Shown here in pieces: positions 32,932 through 39,363 of a stretch of DNA of 43,661 nt. The position numbers and the translations under genes are program-made. Within the stretch, counting starts at the first letter, position 1. Each line of letters starts with the position of its first letter. The notes below the pieces were generated by a model that worked only from the letters and a program-made list of their open reading frames with translations, ran no database searches and was not told the DNA's origin. Source of the stretch: an uncultured Candidatus Berkelbacteria bacterium (GTDB lineage: Bacteria > Patescibacteriota > UBA1384 > CAJBMM01); contig CAJBMM010000029.1 of the NCBI GenBank assembly GCA_903954185.1, positions 1 through 43,661 on the forward strand. Reading direction: 5' to 3'.

Positions 32932-33936
32932 ATGAGATTTTTGGGATTTGGTGGTGAGCGCGGTGGCGCCGAGAAAGATGCTGAGGTAATGGATAGAAAG
33001 CAAAAATTTATAGATTATGTTGCGGCGGTAAAAGAAATTGCTACTTTAGATGGCCAAGAGGCAGACGGAGAACGAATTATTCCGTTGGTGCAGAAGATGA
33101 AACAAAGTGGAAATCCGAAAAACGAATTTACGTGGATACGTGGCGATAATGAGTATCAAAAATTACATCAAAGTCCTGAACTAAATAGAGCTGTGCTAGT
33201 CTTAGATAATATTGTGCAAACAAGCCAAAACGAGGCAGCTGTAGAGGCGGCTTATGGAGCATTACATGCCCTTACAATAAGTTTTGATTCAATTCATCCA
33301 GATTATGGTCACTATCGAACTGACACCCTCGAGCAAATTCGTAGTCGTAAAAATCCAATTACAGAAGGATCGATCAAAGGTGTGCATCATATTGATCTAC
33401 CGCCATCACCGCCTCGGTACACAACCAGCACGCAACCGCCAGGGTTTGGCACGGGCATGCCAGTTTTTGATTCAGGGTCTTCGCAACCTACTGCTCAAGG
33501 AGCAAAACTCGAATCTAACGGAAGTACTCAAACAGAACGAGGGGTATCCGCAAATTCCACGCTAATCCCCGATTTTGTCGGAGATTTGCCTTTGGCTTTG
33601 CGCAATAATATTGTTGGGACGTATTCATTTGAAGCGGTGGGAAATAGAAATAACCCCCCAACTCCAGGAACGTTTTCGGAAGTATTGCAAATGCAGTTTG
33701 CATTAATTCTTAATTTGAATAGTCTAGACAATGATGTCAGTGCTTATGCATATGCGCTTTTGCGATACTATATTGATTCTTATGCAGATTATTGTGAAAG
33801 AATTACCGACCCGGATGAAAAAGCATATTATCTTGGTCAAAAAGGAACGCTAGAAGACATTTTAGCTCAAAATGCCTCTAAGGGTGCCGATTATAATAAT
33901 CGCATCAGACCACGTATTAATGCTTCGATAAAATAA
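32932..33936 (+). CDS. Unknown soluble protein with a disordered middle
   Basis: An unrecognised 334-residue protein. Start ATG 32932 is set by AAAGGAG nine bases before it; an upstream in-frame ATG (32899) has no such site. Two helical regions (about 20-145 and about 210-330) are joined by a Pro/Ser/Gly/Thr-rich disordered linker (PPSPPRYTTSTQPPGFGTG). The C-terminal half is rich in Tyr, Leu and Asp (YAYALLRYYIDSYADYCERI). No signal peptide, membrane helix or catalytic motif is seen. Its general build resembles that of the unknown proteins ahead of PrgI, though I see no clear homology. A terminator follows. Confidence 0.75.
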   Translation: MRFLGFGGERGGAEKDAEVMDRKQKFIDYVAAVKEIATLDGQEADGERIIPLVQKMKQSGNPKNEFTWIRGDNEYQKLHQSPELNRAVLVLDNIVQTSQNEAAVEAAYGALHALTISFDSIHPDYGHYRTDTLEQIRSRKNPITEGSIKGVHHIDLPPSPPRYTTSTQPPGFGTGMPVFDSGSSQPTAQGAKLESNGSTQTERGVSANSTLIPDFVGDLPLALRNNIVGTYSFEAVGNRNNPPTPGTFSEVLQMQFALILNLNSLDNDVSAYAYALLRYYIDSYADYCERITDPDEKAYYLGQKGTLEDILAQNASKGADYNNRIRPRINASIK

Positions 33937-33957
33937 AAAAGCCCCTATTGGCTTTTA
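33936..33957 (+). terminator. Short intrinsic terminator
   Basis: AAAAGCC-CCTATT-GGCTTTT hairpin immediately after the stop codon of the unknown gene, with a T run. Confidence 0.6.
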
Positions 33958-34005
33958 ATCAAGGATATTTCACAATTTTTCACTATTAACTACAATTTCT
34001 TTTCT

Positions 34006-34141
34006 TGGATCCTCGAATAATTGCTCGTCATACTCGCGTCGAGGATGACAACCAGACATTTTTGATCCTCGAATCCTCCTTCGCATAAAGCTACGGAAGG
34101 ACACGGTAGGCTAGTCGAGGATGACAACGCGACGTTGTCAC
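34006..34141 (-). repeat. Composite palindromic repeat, copy 9 (inverted, nested-loop form)
   Basis: One long-loop TCCTCGA module, then one whose loop holds the TCCTTCGCATAAAGC...GGAAGGA palindrome, then the GACAACGCGACGTTGTC hairpin. Confidence 0.85.
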
Positions 34142-34177
34142 TTTTGAATTTGGACTTTGCATTTCGCATTATTTATA

Positions 34178-34254
34178 TGGTATGCCTGGGGGGACTTGAA
34201 CCCTCGACCTTCAGATCCGCAATCTGACGCTCTATCCAACTGAGCTACAGGCAC
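34178..34254 (-). tRNA. tRNA-Arg (anticodon GCG)
   Basis: A 77-base tRNA. Acceptor GTGCCTG pairs with CAGGCAT (G-U at 1-72), D-arm GCTC...GAGC, anticodon stem TCAGA/TCTGA with loop TTGCGGA, T-loop TTCAAGT, encoded CCA. G34 is unusual: bacteria normally read CGN with an A34 (inosine) tRNA. The T stem has one A-C mismatch. Confidence 0.88.
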
Positions 34255-34261
34255 CTATAAA

Positions 34262-34294
34262 AAATTCAAAATGCAAAATGCAAAGTCCAAAATT
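34262..34294. repeat. Short reiterated word (AAAATGC)n
   Basis: AAATTCAAAATGCAAAATGCAAAGTCC between two tRNA genes; a near copy is at 34457-34487. Confidence 0.6.
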
Positions 34295-34355
34295 ATGGAT
34301 AATTAGTTTATAAAGTATGGCGTTGCCATAATACCTGAACGAAGTGAATGGTTTA

Positions 34356-34448
34356 TGGCGGAGAGGGAGAGATTCGAACTCTCGCTAAGCCTTACGGCCT
34401 ACTACAGGTTTAGCAAACCCGCCCCTTCAGCCACTTGGGTACCTCTCC
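34356..34448 (-). tRNA. tRNA-Ser (anticodon GCT)
   Basis: A 93-base tRNA with long variable arm: acceptor GGAGAGG/CCTCTCC, anticodon loop TTGCTAA, T-loop in GAGTTCGAATCTC, discriminator G and encoded CCA. It reads AGC and AGU codons. Confidence 0.93.
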
Positions 34449-34456
34449 ATGTGTTA

Positions 34457-34487
34457 ATTCAAAGTCCAAAATGCAAAATGCAAAATT
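34457..34487. repeat. Short reiterated word (AAAATGC)n, second copy
   Basis: AAAGTCCAAAATGCAAAATGC, near-identical to the array on the other side of tRNA-Ser(GCT). A weaker AAAATTC/AAAAGTC array follows at about 34552-34582. Confidence 0.6.
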
Positions 34488-34619
34488 ATGGATTATTCTT
34501 TTTATTGTTCAAGTGCTTTTGCTGCTCAATTTGTTTGCATGTTTCATCGTAAATTCAAAAGGCAAAATTCAAAAGTCAAAAGTGCGAAATATAAACACTG
34601 TCATTCCTATATGATCTTT

Positions 34620-34667
34620 TTGGATTCTCGAATAGGCTTGTCGAGGATGATAACGCAGTGTTGTCGC
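34620..34667 (-). repeat. Composite palindromic repeat, copy 10 (short, degenerate)
   Basis: TTCTCGA-ATAGGCTTG-TCGAGGA short-loop palindrome followed by GATAACGCAGTGTTGTC. A few mismatches suggest decay. Confidence 0.7.
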
Positions 34668-34683
34668 TTTTAACTACCATATT

Positions 34684-35370
34684 CTAACATTTATGAGAGA
34701 TTATAGCAATGTCAGATAAATTATCTTTAATATCTAGAAGGTTATCAAATTGCCGAACACTGTGCTTTAAAGCTATGGTTTTGGGATTTAGGGTATATTT
34801 ATGCGGAACATAAAAACAGTGACATCCAGCTGCAATTGCCGCCGTTATGCCAGATTCGCTATCTTCTACCACTAAACAATCCGCTGGTTTTAATTGCAAT
34901 TTAGTTACCGTCAATAGATAAATTTCAGGATTCGGTTTTTTTGATTGCACATCTTGGCTAGTGATGATTAAATCAAACATTGCCAATATTCCTAAGTGTT
35001 TAGTTTTACGATCTAATTTTTCGCGAGAAGTGTTGGTTGCTAGAGCTAATTTAATATTTTCGCAATGCAAGTATGATAAAAGCTCGCGGGCACCTTTTTT
35101 AAGCACGCAATTTTCGTATGGAGTTTTTCCATGTATGTCTCGATAAAAATGTTTTTTGTCAATTTTTGCATTTAATCTACTTTGGGCAATATTAATAAAA
35201 TCGTCGTCATTAAAACCAATCGTGTGCCCGTGATCTTCTGGGGTATAATCTATGCCAAATTCTTCGCGAAAAGTATCGCGATAAACCAAGTAATTTAACT
35301 CCTCGCTATTAACAAGCGTTCCGTCTAAATCAAATATAACTGCTTTAATATCGTTTAACATTTTATCCAT
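34684..35370 (-). CDS. HAD family phosphatase (beta-phosphoglucomutase-like)
   Basis: A 228-residue haloacid-dehalogenase hydrolase, subfamily with an alpha-helical cap. Motif I is VIFDLDGTLVNSEELNYL (nucleophile and acid/base Asp), motif II is LALATNTSREKL, motif III is SKKPNPEIY (Lys), motif IV is CLVVEDSESGITAA. It should act on a phosphorylated sugar or similar small metabolite; the exact substrate cannot be told. The start may be 35370 or ATG 35361; neither has a good ribosome site. The GHMP kinase gene lies upstream on the same strand, 172 bases away, so a shared small-molecule pathway is possible. Confidence 0.88.
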   Translation of the reverse strand: MDKMLNDIKAVIFDLDGTLVNSEELNYLVYRDTFREEFGIDYTPEDHGHTIGFNDDDFINIAQSRLNAKIDKKHFYRDIHGKTPYENCVLKKGARELLSYLHCENIKLALATNTSREKLDRKTKHLGILAMFDLIITSQDVQSKKPNPEIYLLTVTKLQLKPADCLVVEDSESGITAAIAAGCHCFYVPHKYTLNPKTIALKHSVRQFDNLLDIKDNLSDIAIISHKC

Positions 35371-35390
35371 TTTGCTTTAATCGTTGCTAC

Positions 35391-35475
35391 TTGCACACCC
35401 CGATGTGTTTACGACTATCGTTGGTCCGCCTCGGCGAGTCTGAGACGAGACGGGCTCACGCCGCAGGAGCGCTTT
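35391..35475. other. GC-rich gene-free segment between HAD and GHMP kinase
   Basis: Contains several short palindromes (CTCGGCGAG, GTCTGAGAC) and is much more GC-rich than its surroundings. It is not a copy of the composite repeat. It is followed by a GCATTCT short-word array at 35505-35535. No gene or tRNA is seen. Confidence 0.4.
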
Positions 35476-35542
35476 ATCAAAAGTGATTTATAAATAAGAT
35501 TCCACAATTCTGCATTCTTCACTCTGCATTCTCCATTATTTA

Positions 35543-37189
35543 TCATATTTTACATTCCACAATCCCAATCGAAATGTTTGCTGGATTTAATGATAGGGTG
35601 TAATTATCGTACATGCTACCAGCTATATTAAGCTGTAAATCGCGCCCTGTAATTAATTTTACTTGTTTTATTAGCGGAAGAGTAATTTTACCTTGTAAAT
35701 CGTAGCGGCTGCAGCCATATGAACCATCTATTTGATCGTTCGTGATTTTAAAATTTGGCTGAGCTAAGATTTCGGAAATTATTGAGACTGTAGCTTTTTG
35801 GCTAGGCAGCTCTTTACTTGTTAAATCTTTACCAGCGATAAACAATTTGCCAGTGGTTTTATCTACTAATAAATCAATATTTTGTGTAAATTCGGCAAAA
35901 TTCTCGTTTGCTACTATAGTTTGATGAATTTTTCCTTTTATCAGTAACTTTATATTTCTTGCGTCTTGATCGATAAAATTTGAATGAATATTTTGTTCTA
36001 AATCTTGTTCGATACAGCCTGCTTTTGATCCTACTCCATCTATCCACGATGCGTAATCTAACCAAACATTACGTCCGGTAGCTGTACGCAACTGTGAAAT
36101 CATTTCAAAAATTTCGTTACGGTGAGCACCAAACGGTATGGCAAAAAGCACAGAGCCCCCCTTACCTAAACCAGATATTTTTACACCAGATCCCACATCG
36201 TTAACCTGTTTATTGGCGATAGCATGTATTTTGCTATATAGAATATCTATAGTGCCAGACGAAACATCTAACATTTTTAATAGGTTTTGATACTGATTAA
36301 TGCTACTAAAAAATTTTTCTAGAGCAATATTATCTGTGCCTTTAGTTAAAAGATGGGAAAAAGAGTTTATTGCCAATGCTGTAACCATATTTAACATATC
36401 TATGTATGTGTGCTTAAAATCGGTTTTAATTTTACCACCTAAAAGCTTAGATATGTTCTTTGTTTTTGCATTTAGCTCTTCTATAGTATGCTCTGCAGTC
36501 AATATCATACTGTCTAGTGTAGTTTGCGTGCCTGTAAAAATTAGACCAAAGTCGAGCGGCCACACAGCTTCTGCATTTTTAGGAACTACAGGAGAGGCAA
36601 AATACTCGTTTTCACTAGATTTAAAAACTATGGGTACCGTAGAATCGATAAGCGCTGTATAGGCCGAAACGCCCGATGAATTACCTGCTTGGCTAAAACT
36701 CAATATTTCTCGTGCCAAGTTTAGCGTAGAATCAAAATCTGTTTTATCATTAATCAATTGAGCTAAACAAGCAGCAATAGCTCCGTTACTACCCATGCTA
36801 TGCCCCATGGGGATTTCAGATAAAAAATGTACTTTAATACCGCTAAATCCAGATTTTGTTGCTAATTGCTTTGATAGATAATTCTGATATTTATCACATA
36901 GTTTTTCTTCTGCTAGATATGCTGTGAATTCGCATTTAAACGGTTCAAATGCCATATATTCACGAGATATTGTTACTTTTCCATCAAATGTAGATTCAAA
37001 TCCGACATATGATCTGAGCGGAAGTTTTTGCGAGATTGTTAGCCCGTTATAAAAACCAGCAAACTCACCCATCCAAATGAACGAGTTAGAGGCAGATGCC
37101 ACTTTTTGGCAGATACTAAAAAAATCCCGATAAATATTGGGGAATTTTTTTTGTAATGTATCTGTGTTGGCAGATAGGCGGTTTTTCAT
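35543..37189 (-). CDS. GHMP kinase (mevalonate-kinase-like) with a long C-terminal extension
   Basis: About 548 residues, well over the usual 300-350 of GHMP small-molecule kinases. The ATP loop is EIPMGHSMGSNGAIAACLA (near 123) and the C-terminal GHMP motif is KISGLGKGGSVLFAIPFG (near 330). The last 180 or so residues after LDYASWIDGVG form an added domain with charged strands and a segment that could be a winged helix (SIISEILAQPNFKITNDQID). The substrate could be mevalonate or a sugar; it cannot be told apart here. The frame extends to 37225, but ATG 37189 is chosen; a TATGAT hexamer ends six bases before it, so the message may be leaderless. Confidence 0.8.
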   Translation of the reverse strand: MKNRLSANTDTLQKKFPNIYRDFFSICQKVASASNSFIWMGEFAGFYNGLTISQKLPLRSYVGFESTFDGKVTISREYMAFEPFKCEFTAYLAEEKLCDKYQNYLSKQLATKSGFSGIKVHFLSEIPMGHSMGSNGAIAACLAQLINDKTDFDSTLNLAREILSFSQAGNSSGVSAYTALIDSTVPIVFKSSENEYFASPVVPKNAEAVWPLDFGLIFTGTQTTLDSMILTAEHTIEELNAKTKNISKLLGGKIKTDFKHTYIDMLNMVTALAINSFSHLLTKGTDNIALEKFFSSINQYQNLLKMLDVSSGTIDILYSKIHAIANKQVNDVGSGVKISGLGKGGSVLFAIPFGAHRNEIFEMISQLRTATGRNVWLDYASWIDGVGSKAGCIEQDLEQNIHSNFIDQDARNIKLLIKGKIHQTIVANENFAEFTQNIDLLVDKTTGKLFIAGKDLTSKELPSQKATVSIISEILAQPNFKITNDQIDGSYGCSRYDLQGKITLPLIKQVKLITGRDLQLNIAGSMYDNYTLSLNPANISIGIVECKI

Positions 37190-37245
37190 GCCGTTATCAT
37201 ACCATAATATTAGATTTTGTGCCATATTTATTGACTGTCAATGTA

Positions 37246-37284
37246 TTAAAAAGAAACAGGACGAAAGCGTGTGCTCCCGTCCTG
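37246..37284 (-). terminator. Intrinsic terminator of the methyltransferase/miniprotein unit
   Basis: Minus strand: CAGGACG...CGTCCTG stem followed by TTTCTTTTT. It marks the left edge of the GC-rich block. Confidence 0.75.
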
Positions 37285-37336
37285 GATGCTGCCCGGCAGT
37301 GCCGGTTGAAGGAATGGTCGTGCGCCGATCGACCGC

Positions 37337-37534
37337 TTACTCCGCGTTGAGACAATGCGGCTTGGGCTGCTGCGCCGCGCGTTGAAACCCCCCGCAATCC
37401 TGACAAGGATCCGAGTGGGTTTCAGGATACATCTGGATTGTGGCACAACTGTTTCTGTGCCTACAGTTGCCCCCAACGTAGAGAGGCAGCTTGCGCCCAT
37501 CATTGTGCACCCACGTGCCTTCAGATGATTCCAT
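37337..37534 (-). CDS. Small Cys-rich (zinc-ribbon-like) protein
   Basis: A 65-residue protein with an excellent start (AGGAGGT four bases before ATG). It has cysteines in CRHRNSC and CQDCGG arrangements, suggesting a small zinc-binding knuckle; charged, soluble, no signal peptide. It lies 29 bases downstream of the CheR-like gene on the same strand, before a terminator, so the two form one transcript. GC content is high like its partner. Several longer frames overlap it on both strands but lack ribosome sites. I do not recognise a family; it may be a partner or substrate of the methyltransferase. Confidence 0.6.
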   Translation of the reverse strand: MESSEGTWVHNDGRKLPLYVGGNCRHRNSCATIQMYPETHSDPCQDCGGFQRAAQQPKPHCLNAE

Positions 37535-37563
37535 AACGACCTCCTGTGTGGCCTGTACTTTGT

Positions 37564-38331
37564 TTATAGCCGAATGTACACTGACGGTTCGAGCAGCGTG
37601 AAGCCTTTGTTGATCTCGATGTCTGGCGATGAAACGACAAATGCCCCGCCGGGTTTGAGAGCGTCGTAAGACGCTTGCATTGCCCTTGCTTGGGCGTTCG
37701 GGCTAAGGTAGGTCAACAGATTTCGCATAAGCAAGATGTCCACTGGCTCTCGGATAGGCGAACCAAGTAGAGCATTATGATTACGAAAACTGACTGTTGT
37801 GCGGATTGTATCCGCGACGACACAGTGGCCTTCCCGCCATACCGTATAACGAGGGATCAAACCGAGTGGGTCATCTAGTAGATCGTGGTGCTGGAATGCT
37901 CCTCTCTTGGCGTGCCTGAGTAAGCGCGAATCAATGTCTGTAGCAATGATGTAATGCTTGTTGCGCTTAGTTGCGCTGTTAAGAAGCATGGCCAATGAGT
38001 AAGGCTCGCAACCGAAGGAACACGCAGCACACCAAGCGGTCCATGTTGTAGCAGGACGTGCTGAAACGAAACGACTTAGGGACTCCCAGACAAAGCCGTC
38101 TCGAAAAAAGCCTGTCCTTTCTTGTGTGATGTACTCCATAGAATCATTGATGATCTCTTGGACCGGAATTGCTCCGCGCCGACGAGAAAACCACACTCCA
38201 ACTTGGAGACATTCGCTCGCTACATGCGGTTCGTAGTCCAATAGATCGATGCTCGTGACGGATTTAAACCATCTAACGTATCCGTCGCGGGTACGGCAAA
38301 TTGCATCGAGACTGGCGGCCGATATGTTCAT
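37564..38331 (-). CDS. CheR-like SAM-dependent methyltransferase
   Basis: A 255-residue protein with the CheR (chemoreceptor glutamate methyltransferase) fold. An N-terminal helical domain ends in TQERTGFFRDGFVW (the family TxFFRD). Then come the SAM-binding WCAACSFGCEPYSLAMLL, ATDIDSRLLRHAKRGAF, DILLMRNLLTYLSPNAQA and LKPGGAFVVSSPD. No chemotaxis gene is nearby, and CPR bacteria usually lack chemotaxis, so the substrate is open. TAGGAGC precedes the start. The gene is visibly GC-rich against its AT-rich surroundings, and its codon use matches the lipoprotein gene at 39364 rather than the core genes, which suggests transfer. Confidence 0.85.
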   Translation of the reverse strand: MNISAASLDAICRTRDGYVRWFKSVTSIDLLDYEPHVASECLQVGVWFSRRRGAIPVQEIINDSMEYITQERTGFFRDGFVWESLSRFVSARPATTWTAWCAACSFGCEPYSLAMLLNSATKRNKHYIIATDIDSRLLRHAKRGAFQHHDLLDDPLGLIPRYTVWREGHCVVADTIRTTVSFRNHNALLGSPIREPVDILLMRNLLTYLSPNAQARAMQASYDALKPGGAFVVSSPDIEINKGFTLLEPSVYIRL

Positions 38332-38424
38332 GTACTTGCTCCTAAAAGCAAAAGATGCTTGCTATACAGCTTGCACCTTTATGGTAAAGACAATAACTTT
38401 ACGTACAGATGAAAAAAATGGAAA

Positions 38425-38447
38425 AACAAAAAAAGCCCTTTAGGGGC
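38425..38447 (-). terminator. Terminator downstream of tRNA-Ser(TGA)
   Basis: Minus strand: GCCC-CTAAA-GGGC hairpin followed by TTTTTTTG. It separates the tRNA/nuclease unit from the CheR-like unit. Confidence 0.65.
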
Positions 38448-38491
38448 ACTATAAAATAAATCAAAGTCCAAAATTATGGAATATCTTGTTA

Positions 38492-38575
38492 GCCCTTCGA
38501 CTAACGCTCAGGGCATTCGCCTCGCTTCTCTATCTCGCAGTCGAAGACCATGAGCGAGCGAAGCGAGTCGAATGG
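38492..38575. repeat. CCCTTCGACT / AGTCGAATGGC palindromic repeat
   Basis: A long imperfect inverted repeat (CCCTTCGACTAACGCTCAGGG...CATGAGCGAGCGAAGCGAGTCGAATGG) that reaches the 3' end of tRNA-Ser(TGA). It differs from the composite family and resembles REP-like CTTCGAC elements seen in many genomes. Confidence 0.65.
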
Positions 38576-38662
38576 CGGAGAGGGTGAGATTCGAACTCAC
38601 GGTACCGTTTCCGGCACACTAGTTTTCAAGACTAGCTCCATAAACCGCTCGGACACCTCTCC
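38573..38662 (-). tRNA. tRNA-Ser (anticodon TGA)
   Basis: A 90-base tRNA: acceptor GGAGAGG/CCTCTCC, anticodon stem CTAGT/ACTAG with loop CTTGAAA, long variable arm, GAGTTCGAATCTC T-arm, discriminator G, encoded CCA. Its 5' end is one base after the stop codon of the nuclease gene. Confidence 0.94.
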
Positions 38663-38663
38663 A

Positions 38664-39017
38664 TTAAATATATTTTAATTTATCGTTCTCTGTCGGTTTT
38701 ACCGACCGCCTTCCTGCCAAGCACTCTTTAATTAAGTATTCATTTCCATCAGCTGATAAAATATATAACCAATCATACTCATTTAGCTTAGTTTTTTTTA
38801 TCACATACCCTTTGGAATTAGAGTGAATTCTTCTTAAATCTACTTCAAAAACACTGGTGTATTTTACCTGAATTCTTTTTAAGTCACCGTCTTTATCTAT
38901 TACTAAGTCATAGGGGGCAGACTCTGTCAAAGGAATTAGCACGTCATACCCGATTAAAGTAAAAGACGCGATAGCTTTCGCAACTGCACAGTCGCCTTTT
39001 CTTTGTGTATGTCTCAT
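38664..39017 (-). CDS. PD-(D/E)XK endonuclease of the I-Ssp6803I (group I intron homing) type
   Basis: A 117-residue nuclease-like protein. The core motifs are APYDLVIDKDG (catalytic Asp) and LKRIQVKYTSVF (the Q-x-K version of the PD-(D/E)XK site); the opening GDCAVAKAIASFTLIGYDVL is typical of the family of I-Ssp6803I, a homing enzyme encoded in a tRNA-fMet group I intron of Synechocystis. The size suits a single-domain nuclease. It is AT-rich like the core genome, stops one base before tRNA-Ser(TGA), and a 5' tRNA-Ser fragment lies 23 bases upstream of its start. No group I intron core fits in the available space, so it appears freestanding. Confidence 0.8.
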   Translation of the reverse strand: MRHTQRKGDCAVAKAIASFTLIGYDVLIPLTESAPYDLVIDKDGDLKRIQVKYTSVFEVDLRRIHSNSKGYVIKKTKLNEYDWLYILSADGNEYLIKECLAGRRSVKPTENDKLKYI

Positions 39018-39040
39018 AATAATATTATGAATGGTATGGG

Positions 39041-39085
39041 CAACGGTTTCAAGACCGTTGCACTAATCCACTATGCGAACTCCCC
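39041..39085 (-). pseudogene. 5' fragment of a tRNA-Ser(UGA)-like gene
   Basis: 45 bases matching the acceptor 5' strand, D-arm and anticodon arm of a tRNA-Ser: GGGGAGT, TCGCATAGTGGATTAGTGC (nearly identical to tRNA-Ser(CGA) at 23349-23367), then CAACGGT-CTTGAA-ACCGTTG with the UGA-type anticodon but a 6-base loop. No variable arm, T-arm or 3' acceptor strand follows; the nuclease gene begins instead. Confidence 0.55.
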
Positions 39086-39196
39086 AAGCATTAGTTAAAA
39101 GTTGATAGTGGATGGTGAAAAGTGGTGGAATATTTATTTATAAATAATCATTCCTTAACTTTTAACTCTTAACTTTTCATTTTTAACTATCTTTCT

Positions 39197-39256
39197 TGGA
39201 TCCTCGAATAATTGCTCGTCGTACTCGCGTCGAGGATGACAACGCGATGTTGTCGC
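39197..39256 (-). repeat. Composite palindromic repeat, copy 11 (inverted)
   Basis: Long-loop TCCTCGA module plus GACAACGCGATGTTGTC hairpin; the ATTCC palindrome is missing. The rest of the 39086-39363 gap holds short AACTTTTAACT-type words and the terminator. Confidence 0.8.
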
Positions 39257-39312
39257 CTTTTAACTATTATATTCTAACATAATAACGTTTTGCTGTCGAG
39301 GATTATAAGGCA

Positions 39313-39343
39313 ATGCCCCGCGTTTCGAGTGAAAGCGGGGCAT
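39313..39343 (-). terminator. Strong hairpin after the lipase-like gene
   Basis: Perfect 9-base stem ATGCCCCGC / GCGGGGCAT with a 13-base loop, followed on the minus strand by a weak T-rich tract. A second small hairpin (CCGGT-AAAC-ACCGG) lies between it and the stop codon. Confidence 0.65.
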
Positions 39344-39363
39344 ATGCCGGTAAACACCGGTTA

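Noticed and set aside
35391-35475. Possible small RNA or degenerate tRNA in the GC-rich gap between HAD and GHMP kinase
   Set aside because: No tRNA arms or consistent long stem could be drawn; only short local palindromes.
37197-37503. Alternative open frames overlapping the Cys-rich miniprotein
   Set aside because: They lack ribosome sites, cross the terminator at 37246-37284, and have Arg/Ser/Gly-rich composition typical of shadow frames in GC-rich DNA.
38664-39085. Group I intron interrupting a tRNA-Ser gene
   Set aside because: The downstream tRNA-Ser is complete, the upstream fragment contains both sides of its anticodon stem, and the nuclease gene leaves no room for a catalytic intron core.
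39311-39363. Integron attC site beside the GC-rich lipoprotein gene
   Set aside because: A strong hairpin is present but I find no paired RYYYAAC/GTTRRRY core sites; it reads better as a terminator.
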